A program made the translations under genes and the position numbers. From assembly GCA_965198725.1 (NCBI GenBank), contig CBDAPX010000001.1, positions 434,001 to 498,000 of the forward strand: 64,000 nt of DNA. The letters are read 5' to 3'. Below the pieces are notes generated by a model that saw only the letters and a program-made list of their open reading frames with translations, was not told where the DNA came from and did not search any database. Source of the stretch: CBDAPX01 sp965198725. GTDB lineage: Bacteria > Pseudomonadota > Alphaproteobacteria > Rhodobacterales > Rhodobacteraceae. The stretch's first letter is position 1, and each line of letters starts with the position of its first letter. Shown in pieces: positions 36,181 to 44,840 of the stretch.

Positions 36181-36853
36181 GGATTTATTTGACGGTGGTG
36201 GGGGAAACGACCGTTTGAACGGACGCGCTGGCAACGACGATCTAGCAGGTGGCGACGGAACAGACACCCTGATTGGTGGCGACGGCCATGACAGCATTTT
36301 GGGCGGGTCTTCCGACGCCGACTTGCGTGATTTAGTCTTCGCAGGTTCGGGCAATGACACAATTGACGGCGGTTATGGCAATGACGAACTGCGCGGGGAT
36401 GCGGGCGACGACAACATCGCCGGCGGCTTTGGCGCGGATACGGTCATTGGTGGCACGGGCGATGATGTGCTTACGGGCTGTGCCTTCGGCGACCTGATCT
36501 TTGGCGGTGATGGTTTCGATTTCATCAATGGCGGCTTTGGCTCGGACCGGGTCAATGGTGGCGCGGATGGGGACCGGTTCTTCCACCTCGGCATCGCGGA
36601 TCACGGGTCAGATTGGATCCAGGACTACAACGCGGCCGAGGGCGATGTGCTCATGTATGGTGGGGGGGCTGCCACAGCAGCGGATTTCCTGATTCAGCGG
36701 GCCACAACACCCTCTGCGGGTGATGCAGCGGTGCAAGAAGTGTTCGTCACCCACATTGCCAGCGGCAACCTGCTCTGGGCCTTGGTCGATGGCGATGCGC
36801 AGACGTCGATCAACGTGCTGGCTGCGGGCAGCACATTTGATTTGCTGGCCTAG
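36181..36853 (+). pseudogene. RTX gene, C-terminal fragment beyond IS copy 4
   Basis: The open frame continues the nonapeptide repeats (DLFDGGGGNDRLNG) and ends with a region of about 95 residues free of repeats. That region closes NLLWALVDGDAQTSINVLAAGSTFDLLA, typical of a C-terminal type I secretion signal. It cannot be expressed from the native promoter because the upstream part is separated by the IS. About 300 bp (36352-36650) are nearly identical to the next RTX gene. Confidence 0.82.
36352..36650 (+). repeat. Direct repeat within RTX genes, unit 1 (partner 37771-38069)
   Basis: About 300 bp starting CAATGACACAATTGACGGCG are nearly identical to the segment 1419 bp downstream, with only scattered substitutions. 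The repeat covers RTX nonapeptides and the start of the C-terminal domain in both genes. Confidence 0.8.
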
Positions 36854-37117
36854 CCTCGTCTGTTGGTTCCGTCCAGCGGCTTGCGGCCATGCGTTTGCAG
36901 GCTGCCGTTTTTGCCGTGGACCGGGCTTTTTGTGTGTGAGTTTCGCCCCTCACGCGATAAGCTTCCTGCGAGTGGGCTATTTGGAGTATTGGGGAGCGTC
37001 CCAAGCCGTTAGGAGCGAGATCGGTGAGTAACCAGCTCTGAACTCTCAACCCGGGCGATCAGTTTTTTTGGCCCGTCGGTATCTCATTGACTGCTGTGGA
37101 TACAGGAGAGTTTTGGC

Positions 37118-38269
37118 ATGACGACAAACACTGGCACTACCGGAAATGACACGCTGGAAGGTGGCACAACTCTGGATGGCCTTGCGGGCGACGATCTTTT
37201 GATCCCGTCTTTGGGGGAGTTCACAAATGCGACGCTCAATGGTGGCGATGGCGACGACATATTCCAGATCAGCGGGTATCGAGGGCGCGACCGCACCGAT
37301 CTGATCACAGATTTGGGCAGCGCCGACCACGACGTTCTTTTCATCGAAATTGACGATATTGGTCTGGGGACTTTTGCCTCACAGGACCACATAGAACTGG
37401 AGCGGCGGGGCACCCGGCTTGATGTGGTTTTGAACGGGAATTACACCGTCAGAGTTGAAAACCAGTATGATGCTGAGGGGAACTTCCTTGGCGTTCTTGA
37501 CGAAATTCGCTTTGGCGAAGGCCCGTCGATCGACTTGTCCGGACCTCTGTCTTTCGCAGATACAAACGAAGATCGACTGCTGACCGGCACTACCGGCAAT
37601 GACACGCTGGAAGTGCACAGCGGTAACAACCGGCTCGAAGGCGGGAGCGGTCGTGACACATTGCTGGGCGGCGATGGCGTGGACACGCTGATCGGCGGTG
37701 AGGGCAATGACTCGATCATTGGTGGCACGAGCGTGAACGATCTGCGCGACGTTGTGTTTGGCGGCGACGGCAATGACACAATTGACGGCGGTTATGGCAA
37801 TGACGAACTGCGCGGGGATGCAGGCAATGACGACATCGCTGGCGGCTTTGGCGCGGACACGGTCATTGGCGGCACCGGCGACGACGTGATGACAGGCTCG
37901 GCCTTTGGCGATCTCATTTTCGGCGGAGATGGTTTCGATTTCGTAAACGGCGGCTTTGGCTCGGACCGGGTCAATGGTGGCGCGGACGGGGACCGGTTCT
38001 TCCACCTCGGCATCGCGGATCACGGGTCAGACTGGATCCAGGATTACAACGCCGCCGAGGGCGACGTGCTGGTCTATGGCGGCGCGGCAACGCGGGACCA
38101 GTTCCAGGTCAACGTCACGAACACGGCCTCGGCGGGGGCAGATGGCGTGAACGAAGCCTTCGTGATCTACCGCCCAACCGGCCAGATCCTGTGGGCCCTT
38201 GTCGACGGCGACGGCCAGTCCGAGATCAACATCCGTATCGGCGGGCAGGAGTTTGATTTGTTGGGGTAG
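37118..38269 (+). CDS. RTX calcium-binding protein, intact, probable type I secretion substrate
   Basis: The 383-residue protein starts after AGGAGAG with MTTNTGTTGNDTLEGG. There is no N-terminal signal peptide. RTX nonapeptides cluster at residues about 6-50 and 160-290, separated by a beta-rich region of about 110 residues. The C-terminal 80 residues lack repeats and end IGGQEFDLLG, like the neighbouring RTX fragment, consistent with an uncleaved type I secretion signal. No enzyme domain is seen, so a structural or adhesive role is likelier than a toxin (inference). No type I exporter genes are in the window. Confidence 0.82.
   Translation: MTTNTGTTGNDTLEGGTTLDGLAGDDLLIPSLGEFTNATLNGGDGDDIFQISGYRGRDRTDLITDLGSADHDVLFIEIDDIGLGTFASQDHIELERRGTRLDVVLNGNYTVRVENQYDAEGNFLGVLDEIRFGEGPSIDLSGPLSFADTNEDRLLTGTTGNDTLEVHSGNNRLEGGSGRDTLLGGDGVDTLIGGEGNDSIIGGTSVNDLRDVVFGGDGNDTIDGGYGNDELRGDAGNDDIAGGFGADTVIGGTGDDVMTGSAFGDLIFGGDGFDFVNGGFGSDRVNGGADGDRFFHLGIADHGSDWIQDYNAAEGDVLVYGGAATRDQFQVNVTNTASAGADGVNEAFVIYRPTGQILWALVDGDGQSEINIRIGGQEFDLLG
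37771..38069 (+). repeat. Direct repeat within RTX genes, unit 2 (partner 36352-36650)
   Basis: Second copy of the near-identical segment of about 300 bp, located in the intact RTX gene. Confidence 0.8.
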
Positions 38270-38385
38270 AACTCCGCGGTCATCTTTTTGTCATGTTAGC
38301 CTATCAAGCAGCAGTGAAGCGTTCAGCAATTTGGCGCATGGAGAACACTATTATGGCCTCGCGCAGTGTTGTCTTGTCATCGGGT

Positions 38386-38437
38386 TGGTCTTCCCCCACT
38401 GAAGTGGTCCTCCGCTATATTTAGGAAAACGGAGGAA
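38386..38437 (+). mobile_element. Solitary terminal fragment of the IS407-like element
   Basis: About 52 bp match the orfA-side end of the IS, from TGGTCTTCCCCC to ACGGAGGAA. The match includes the extra A of copy 2 and carries one G-to-A change (CTATATTT). The sequence then switches to a different, older IS remnant, so this is a deletion scar. Confidence 0.8.
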
Positions 38438-38449
38438 GACCACCACCTT

Positions 38450-38945
38450 TTGGCAGGTTTCGCTGCGTGGGTCGGTGCAGTTTCAGGATACGATAAGCCC
38501 GGCGCTCTGAGACACGCAGTTTTTTGGCGCACATGGTTGATACAGGCACGGCGACGGCTCGATAGCGCTGCGCGTTCAGGGCTACAAACCATCCATTGGA
38601 TGGTTTGCTTTACGCCCTTCATCCTTCGCTGCCTCCGTCAGGAATAGTCTGTCCAGCATAAGATCTGAAACGGCCCTTCGGGGACGCTCATTCTCTACTT
38701 TAAGGCGCTTGAGATCCTTCAATTGATCCGCACCCATTCCACCGTACTTTTTCTTCCAGCGACAATAGGTCTGTTCAACAACACCAATCTGCCGGATTGC
38801 ATCCAGACGGGGCGCGTTTTTCCCCACCGATATGTCAACCTGCCGTACCTTCGAGACGATCTCTTCAGGCTTCGGTCGCTAGTTCGCCGCGTGGTTCCAC
38901 CGTTTTGATAACAAGAACGGCGGACCTCTCCAGAGCAGGAGGATC
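38450..38945 (-). mobile_element. Degenerate remnant of a second IS407-group element
   Basis: On the minus strand, 38582-38827 encodes a decayed OrfA (RLDAIRQIGVVEQTYCRWKKKYGG) with an upstream extension in other frames. 38450-38570 resembles the start of orfB (a QACI/ACIDR-like stretch). The transposase core and the distal end are missing. Divergence from the four full copies shows it is an older and different element. An 11-bp perfect palindrome at 38585-38607 lies inside it. Confidence 0.65.
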
Positions 38946-38956
38946 AGCGCCGCGCA

Positions 38957-39869
38957 ATGGGCAATCTGGAATTCTACTTTGCGGTCAAACAGCTTCTTGC
39001 GTCGTCGCAACATGGCCTGATGCCGGAACGGCTGATATGCCCTTTGTTATCAGCTGCTAAAGCCAGAGGTGTGAATGGCGGCATGCAGTACCGGTTGACG
39101 ACCTTGGCGATGGCCGAACGAACGGCCGCGGCCCAAGGCATATCGACTCGCGCGGCAAGTCGGCAAGTCGCCCAAACACTCAACGCATCCGCCATACTAA
39201 GCCTGGCAATAGGCGACAAAACCGCCTATGTCGAACAACTGCTGATGGCGTGAAGCCTATGAATACTCGGTCGATAACTTCATGAAATCGACAAACACAG
39301 CACCGTTCATCTACGCGATGGTCAAAACCGCACAAAGCGACGAAGAGCGCAAAATCGCAACGGTTTATGCGCACACCTTTGCGACCAAATATGACGTTGG
39401 CGACTGGGACATCGGCTTTGCGGCAGAAAACAAGGTGTTGTCGGCAACACTGATGGAATATGCCGACGTCAGCAACAGACCGGCGCGATATGGTTATGAA
39501 GATACGTCTTTCTCGGCAGGCGACGCTGTATCCAAGGCCTTTTGGGCTGGTGCTGTCTCGCCCAAAGGCACTGAACAAGAAGGGCGCTCTTACCGTGCCC
39601 TGGGCGACGCGCCGGTTTATTCCGGCAAAACTGAATATGCCGCCGGGGCGTATGCGAGATCGTTGGATGCCGGGTTCAAGGTTAAAAGCGCTTCGAACAA
39701 AAGCACATTTGCCCGGTTCAAAGAAACGCTCGAATTGACTGGCCAGTCCTACTACGTACAGTGCGATCAACCATTAAAAGACCCAGCGTCGACTACCTTC
39801 ATGGATTTCCAGGCGCAGCAAGTGCTGCCCCTGGAAATCGATTTGTATTCTGTCGAAAAGTTCCAGTAA
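38957..39869 (+). pseudogene. Hypothetical protein gene split by a single-base frameshift
   Basis: Two consecutive frames, 38957-39253 (98 codons) and 39282-39869 (195 codons), would join if T39251 were absent: ...QLLMA then EAYEYSVDNFMKST in the second frame. The joined product would be about 304 residues. No signal peptide, membrane segment or known motif is recognised; the C-terminal half is of mixed composition (SYYVQCDQPLKDP, VEKFQ). It follows the IS remnant directly and ends 12 bases before tauC's end, on the opposite strand. Sequencing error is an alternative to real decay. Confidence 0.5.
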
Positions 39870-39881
39870 CTGCTACAGCGG

Positions 39882-41150
39882 TTACCCTTTTCCTTTCCAA
39901 GGCACCAGGACACGTTCCGCCCAGCGCATGGCCATGTCGATGGCAAAGCCGATAACACCGATCAGGATGATCCCCATGATGACGATGTCCGTGTTCTGAA
40001 ACTTGGACGCGACCATGATCATCATACCGGCACCTTTTTCGGCGGCGACCAGTTCGGCGGCCACAACCGTGCCCCAACAGACTCCCATCGCAACGCGTGC
40101 GCCGGTGAAGATCTCTGGCAGAGAGTTCGGAACGATTACGTAGCGCATGATTTGTGACTTGCTGGCGCCCAGCGAATAGGCCGCATGCACTTTGGATATC
40201 CGCACGCCGGACACCCCGGATCGCGCCGCAATCGCCATGATCCAGAGGGCCGCGAGGAACAGCAGGATGATCTTGCCCACCTCTCCGATCCCGGCCCAGA
40301 TGATCACCAGAGGGATCAAGGCCAATGGCGGCACCGGGCGCATGAATTCAACGATCGGGTCAAACCAACCGCGGAACCAGTTCGACAAACCCATCGCGTA
40401 TCCCAACGGAATACCGACAAGCGCGCCGAAGAAGAAACCGACAATCACACGGAACAGCGAGTAGCCCAGGTGTTCCAACAAGGTCGAACCCCTGAACCCT
40501 TCGCTTGCAATCTCGCCAAGTCGCTGCACTACCGCTTCCGGCGCAGGCAACCAGATCGGCTCCATCTGCCAGCCCTTGTTTGGCTCGAAATTCAGCGTGC
40601 CCTTGGGGGACATGCCAACGCGACCGAAATCAGTTTGCACTTCGCCCCCGGGCGCAATCGCCTCACCATTCACTGCAACGATGGCTGCTTCTTCATCGCG
40701 CCCAAACTCGTCGTTGCGGTCGACACGGATCAGGCCGCTGCGCCACATGCCGACGGTCGCGCTGTCGTTCTTGGCCCAACCGTCGCCCGGCTCAATTTCC
40801 GGCGCTTCGACATCCTGATCAATTGGATGGACCAAAACCGTGACCGTCGCTTCATCCTGATCCCCATTGGGCAACTCGGCTGTATATTCGAAGGTCGCGA
40901 CACCCTCAAACGGGCCCGGCGCGTGCAGGAATTTTGGCAAAAGCACAGAGCCTGTGAACATGCCCCACAGGATGAAAATGGTGACAACCGACACAACGCT
41001 GGCCCAGCGGTCGGACACCACCGCGCTTTCATCGCCGAATGTTACCGTTTTCAAAGAGGTATAATCTGTCCGGGCCGCAGTCCGAATGACCCGGTTCACC
41101 AGATAGAACGAGACGACAAAGATCGCGACATAAATCAGAAAAGGTATCAT
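39882..41150 (-). CDS. tauC: Taurine ABC transporter permease with an extra periplasmic insert
   Basis: The 422-residue protein has a normal BPD permease core from about residue 200 (WLPAPEAVVQRL; the ATPase-docking EAA-type loop with SLGASKSQIMRYVIVPNSLPEI in parts). It is preceded by two membrane helices (about 3-22 and 50-72) and a soluble, acidic segment of about 120 residues (about 78-198). Usual TauC/SsuC proteins have about 260-290 residues without this insert, so it forms an added domain, probably periplasmic. Its start overlaps the tauB stop by 4 bases. With TauAB it imports taurine. Confidence 0.85.
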   Translation of the reverse strand: MIPFLIYVAIFVVSFYLVNRVIRTAARTDYTSLKTVTFGDESAVVSDRWASVVSVVTIFILWGMFTGSVLLPKFLHAPGPFEGVATFEYTAELPNGDQDEATVTVLVHPIDQDVEAPEIEPGDGWAKNDSATVGMWRSGLIRVDRNDEFGRDEEAAIVAVNGEAIAPGGEVQTDFGRVGMSPKGTLNFEPNKGWQMEPIWLPAPEAVVQRLGEIASEGFRGSTLLEHLGYSLFRVIVGFFFGALVGIPLGYAMGLSNWFRGWFDPIVEFMRPVPPLALIPLVIIWAGIGEVGKIILLFLAALWIMAIAARSGVSGVRISKVHAAYSLGASKSQIMRYVIVPNSLPEIFTGARVAMGVCWGTVVAAELVAAEKGAGMMIMVASKFQNTDIVIMGIILIGVIGFAIDMAMRWAERVLVPWKGKG

Positions 41151-41953
41151 GCGCTTTCCTCCGCACGGCCCATAATCTCTTCTTCCATGTCCCAGATCAT
41201 CCCGAGGATTTCCTCACGGCGTTCTGCAAACTCTGGATGTTTTTTCACCTCTCGCAGGTCTTGGCCAACACCAAGATCGGCAAAGGGCAGCCTGTATTCC
41301 TTGTGGATGCGCCCGGGTCGGGGCGCCATCACCAACAAACGCTCGCCCAACAGCAACGCTTCTTCGACCGAGTGGGTGATCAGGATGATGGTTTTGCCCG
41401 TCTCTTTCCAAAGCTTCAAAACCAGCGACTGCATCTTTTCCCGCGTCAGCGCGTCCAAAGCCCCCAGCGGTTCGTCCATCAGGATCACGTCCGGATCGTT
41501 GGCCAGGCAACGGGCCAGTGCCACACGCTGTTGCATGCCCCCCGACAGTTCGTAAACCGCTTTTTCCTTGAAGTCCTGCAACCCGACCACATCCAGCAGA
41601 TGGTTGACGATTTGGTCTTTTTCCGACTTTGCCATCCCCTTCATCGTTGGTCCAAAGCCGACGTTTTCCCGCACGCTCATCCATTCAAACAGCGCGCCTT
41701 GCTGGAACACCATACCGCGTTCGGCATCCGGTCCTGACACCGTGTGGCCGTTCATCACGATCTCACCTTCGGTGGGTGCGAGAAACCCCGCCACGATGTT
41801 CAAAAGCGTGGTTTTGCCACAGCCCGAGGGGCCAAGCACGCTCATCAACTCGCCTTCCTTAAGATGCAGCGAGACGTCTTTGAGCGCCTGAACGGCCCCG
41901 CCATTTGGCAGGTCAAACCGCATTGATAAATTCTGTATGGCTAATCCAGACAT
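41147..41953 (-). CDS. tauB: Taurine ABC transporter ATP-binding protein
   Basis: The 268-residue ATPase shows Walker A GPSGCGKTT, the ABC signature LSGGMQQRVALAR, Walker B VILMDEPLGALD and the H-loop in LITHSVEEA. It powers TauC from the cytoplasmic face. It lies between tauA and tauC on the minus strand, separated from tauA by a strong hairpin. Specificity for taurine rather than another sulfonate or nitrate-type ligand rests on the adjacent tpa and tauR genes. Confidence 0.9.
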   Translation of the reverse strand: MSGLAIQNLSMRFDLPNGGAVQALKDVSLHLKEGELMSVLGPSGCGKTTLLNIVAGFLAPTEGEIVMNGHTVSGPDAERGMVFQQGALFEWMSVRENVGFGPTMKGMAKSEKDQIVNHLLDVVGLQDFKEKAVYELSGGMQQRVALARCLANDPDVILMDEPLGALDALTREKMQSLVLKLWKETGKTIILITHSVEEALLLGERLLVMAPRPGRIHKEYRLPFADLGVGQDLREVKKHPEFAERREEILGMIWDMEEEIMGRAEESA

Positions 41954-42018
41954 GGTGTTCCCTGTCCCATGGGCCGTTTGGCCGTGCGGCGGTTGTTCCG
42001 CCCGTCGTCACAAAATGA

Positions 42019-42047
42019 GAACTGCCCCGCAGTACGCGGGGCAGTTC
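42019..42047 (-). terminator. Intercistronic hairpin between tauA and tauB
   Basis: A perfect 12-bp stem (GAACTGCCCCGC with GCGGGGCAGTTC) around a 5-base loop lies 7 bases after the tauA stop. It is followed on the minus strand by TCATTTTGTG, only moderately T-rich, so it probably acts as an attenuating terminator or an mRNA 3'-stabiliser that keeps tauA expression above tauBC. Confidence 0.7.
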
Positions 42048-42054
42048 AATTGGC

Positions 42055-43053
42055 TTAGCTTCCGCCTGCCGAAGACAACGGTGCAACGTTGACCGCGTTT
42101 TCATAGCTGTCCAGCGAGGACGCGATGCTGCCGGCATTCACAAAGACGTCTGCAACGCCTTTCATGAAGTCCTGTGCGCCGCCGCCCAGCCACTTACCGG
42201 ACAGTTGGTCCTCGACGGTCGGGAAGATAAAGGTGGAAATGGTCGCCATTGTGGCGTCTTCGTCCATACCGGCGTCCTTGGCGATCACAGGCAGCATTTC
42301 CGCCCGATTGGCCTCATCAGCCCACATCGCGTTTGCGTCAGCGGTGACTTTCAGGAACTTGGCCACCAGATCGCTGTTCTCGGCAACCCAGCCCGCCGGG
42401 CCGGATGTCACGTCAAACACCAGAATGCCCAGCTCTTCCTTCTCGGCACCGGTCAACAGGATGTTTCCATGTTCCATCATGCGGCGCAGCGAACCGCCCC
42501 AGCCGCACGCCATGTCCACGGACCCTTGCGCAATCGCGGCAGCGCCATCTGGCGGCGCCATGTCAACGATTTCCATGCTGCCGATATCCACACCAAAGTG
42601 GTTCATCTGGTTCAGGAAACCGTAATGCGCCGCTGTGCCGAGCGGGATGGCAACTTTCTTGCCGGCCAACTCGCCTGCGCTTTCCTTGTCGATTTCGAGG
42701 TCAGAACGCACAACGCAGTTGTCGTTTTCCGAATAGGACACCGCAACGTCGAGGATCTGAAGATCCTGACCAGCGCTGGTGGCAACAACGAAGGGCGGCA
42801 CGCCTTGGCTGACGCTCATCTGAACGTCACCCGACGCCATCGCCGCGCTCATCGCGGTACCGGCATCAAAGCTGACCCAGTTCACTGTAACGCCCAGCAC
42901 TTCGTCATAGGTGCCGTTCACCTTGGCAAACTGGAAAGGCATCGGCCATTCCAGAAAGTAGCCGACGGTGATTTCATCCGCAGACGCCATGCCTGCGCCG
43001 GACAGCATCGCTGCACCAGCAGCTGCGCCCAGCAGTTTGGATTTCAATGTCAT
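42055..43053 (-). CDS. tauA: Taurine ABC transporter periplasmic binding protein
   Basis: The 332-residue protein has a signal peptide ending in GMASA. A TauA/SsuA-type binding domain follows, starting EITVGYFLEWPMPFQFAK and containing SAMASGDVQMSVSQGVPPFV and VDMACGWGGSLRRM. It captures taurine in the periplasm for TauBC. The start at 43053 is supported by the signal peptide and GGGAGAAACGA just upstream. It is first in the tauABC operon and divergent from tpa across a 392-bp regulatory interval. Confidence 0.88.
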   Translation of the reverse strand: MTLKSKLLGAAAGAAMLSGAGMASADEITVGYFLEWPMPFQFAKVNGTYDEVLGVTVNWVSFDAGTAMSAAMASGDVQMSVSQGVPPFVVATSAGQDLQILDVAVSYSENDNCVVRSDLEIDKESAGELAGKKVAIPLGTAAHYGFLNQMNHFGVDIGSMEIVDMAPPDGAAAIAQGSVDMACGWGGSLRRMMEHGNILLTGAEKEELGILVFDVTSGPAGWVAENSDLVAKFLKVTADANAMWADEANRAEMLPVIAKDAGMDEDATMATISTFIFPTVEDQLSGKWLGGGAQDFMKGVADVFVNAGSIASSLDSYENAVNVAPLSSAGGS

Positions 43054-43314
43054 TCGTTTCTCCCGTTTGGTCTTATTTGCTGTGTCGAGCGTAGTCGCAC
43101 CGGTTGGCCCGTGCTGATTATCTGTGCGCTTGGCACCACGTCCCGCGCAATCCGAGCCGAAAAGTTGCGCCCGATCAACGGTTTTTCTTAACCACAACAC
43201 CAGATTGTTAAGCGGCAAAACGGGACAAATCTCATCCGGAATGGTGCAATTTCAAGGCCTTATAGCTGTTTTGCCCAGTCCAGATCGCGCTAAAGGAACA
43301 GGTTTGCGTCGGTT

Positions 43315-43347
43315 TTGGACTTAATTGACTCTTTGAACTGGCCCTAT
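43315..43347 (+). promoter_or_regulatory. Candidate TauR operator upstream of tpa (two half-sites, 23-bp spacing)
   Basis: The half-sites are TTGGACTTAA (43315-43324) and CTGGCCCTAT (43338-43347). The same arrangement with the same 23-bp start-to-start distance occurs before xsc. A perfect TATAAT (43345-43350) overlaps the second half-site, and the tpa ATG is 95 bases downstream of it. The half-sites resemble the CTGGACYTAA-like direct repeats I recall for Rhodobacter capsulatus TauR. Binding is inferred. Confidence 0.65.
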
Positions 43348-43445
43348 AATGCGCCGCTTTTTCGCGCTCATCGTCTTTGAATGTTCGATAGCCTGAATCT
43401 CGGCTATTCTTTAATTCCGTATCCCTCTGTGTGAAAGGAAACGCC

Positions 43446-44837
43446 ATGGACGGCACGTTCAAGGACAACGATCTCAGCCACGTGGTTGAAGCGGACCGCG
43501 CACATGTGTGGCACCATCTCATCCAGCATAAGCCTTTTGAATCCGCTGACCCGCGGATCATCGTCGAAGGCAAGGACATGCGCGTCTGGGACCAAAAGGG
43601 CAAAGAGCATATCGATGCCGTGTCCGGCGGCGTCTGGACCGTGAATGTCGGCTATGGTCGCGAAAGCATCGCCAATGCCGTGCGCGATCAACTTGTGCGC
43701 ATGAACTATTTCGCGGGCGCGTCCGGATCGATCCCCGGGGCGCTTTTTGCTGAAAAGCTCATCGAAAAGATGCCCGGCATGTCACGGGTTTACTATTGCA
43801 ACTCCGGCTCCGAGGCGAATGAGAAAGCCTTCAAGATGGTCCGGCAGATTGCGCATGCCAAATACGGCGGCAAGAAACACAAGATCCTGTACCGGGATCG
43901 GGACTATCACGGCACGACGATCGCGGCCTTGTCTGCTGGCGGTCAGGATGAGCGCAACGCGCAATACGGCCCCTTCACACCCGGATTTGTCCGCGTGCCC
44001 CATTGCCTGGAATACCGCAAGCATGAACAAGACGGTGCGCCGGCGGAAAACTACGGCGAATGGGCCGCCGACCAGATTGAAAAAGTGATCCTCGCCGAAG
44101 GCCCAGACACGGTTGGGGCCTTGTGCCTTGAACCCGTGACTGCCGGCGGTGGCGTCATCACCCCGCCCGAAGGCTACTGGCAGCGCGTTCAAGAGATTTG
44201 CGCGAAATACGACATCCTGCTGCATATTGATGAGGTCGTCTGCGGCGTCGGGCGCACCGGCACATGGTTCGGCTATCAGCAATACGGCGTCAAACCTGAC
44301 ATGGTGACCATGGCCAAGGGTGTCGCGTCGGGCTATGCCGCGATTGCCTGCCTGGTGACGGCCGAAAGCGTCTTTGACAAGTTCAAGGACAACCCGACCG
44401 ACCCCATGAACTATTTCCGGGATATCTCGACCTTTGGCGGCTGCACCGCGGGCCCTGCGGCGGCGCTGGAAAACATGCGGATCATCGAGGATGAAAACCT
44501 GCTCGATAACACCATCGCCATGGGCGCACGGATGATCGACAACCTGCAGGCGCTCTCCGAAAAACACGCCGTGATCGGCGATGTACGGGGCAAGGGACTC
44601 TTCTGTGGCGCAGAGCTAGTCGCGGACCGGTCTTCCAAAGAGCCGGTCGACGAAAAGCTGGCGCAGGCCGTAGTCGCCGACTGCATGGCCCAAGGGGTCA
44701 TCATCGGGGTCACGAATCGGTCCATCCCGGGACGTAACAACACGCTGTGCTTCTCGCCCGCGCTGATTGCCAAACCGGACGACATCGACGCCATCACCGA
44801 CGCGGTCGATGGCGCGTTGGGCCGCGTCTTCGGCTGA
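43446..44837 (+). CDS. tpa: Taurine--pyruvate aminotransferase
   Basis: The 463-residue class III aminotransferase shows GGVWTVNVGYGRESIANA, the YYCNSGSEANEKAFK cofactor block, HIDEVVCGVGRTG and the PLP-binding lysine in TMAKGVASGY. It transfers the amino group of taurine to pyruvate, giving sulfoacetaldehyde and L-alanine in the cytoplasm. Length and neighbours (tauABC divergent, tauR and xsc near) support Tpa over other omega-aminotransferases. The ATG at 43446 follows AAAGGAAACGCC; an in-frame GTG at 43431 is less likely. Confidence 0.92.
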   Translation: MDGTFKDNDLSHVVEADRAHVWHHLIQHKPFESADPRIIVEGKDMRVWDQKGKEHIDAVSGGVWTVNVGYGRESIANAVRDQLVRMNYFAGASGSIPGALFAEKLIEKMPGMSRVYYCNSGSEANEKAFKMVRQIAHAKYGGKKHKILYRDRDYHGTTIAALSAGGQDERNAQYGPFTPGFVRVPHCLEYRKHEQDGAPAENYGEWAADQIEKVILAEGPDTVGALCLEPVTAGGGVITPPEGYWQRVQEICAKYDILLHIDEVVCGVGRTGTWFGYQQYGVKPDMVTMAKGVASGYAAIACLVTAESVFDKFKDNPTDPMNYFRDISTFGGCTAGPAAALENMRIIEDENLLDNTIAMGARMIDNLQALSEKHAVIGDVRGKGLFCGAELVADRSSKEPVDEKLAQAVVADCMAQGVIIGVTNRSIPGRNNTLCFSPALIAKPDDIDAITDAVDGALGRVFG

Positions 44838-44840
44838 CCG

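Noticed and set aside
32100..38270. Short tandem repeats that could be mistaken for a CRISPR-like or minisatellite array.
   Set aside because: They encode the RTX nonapeptide GGxGxDxUx in frame, with variable nucleotide sequence and no constant spacers.
40185..41555. A 456-codon plus-strand frame across tauC and tauB.
   Set aside because: It spans two genes with clear ABC-transporter motifs on the other strand and encodes no recognisable protein.
43259..43283. A CTGGAC half-site on the minus strand (43283-43278) followed by TATAAG, as a TauR site for tauA.
   Set aside because: Only one half-site matches and the 23-bp partner is missing; tauA may use it, or be controlled from the site at 43315-43347, but the evidence is too thin.
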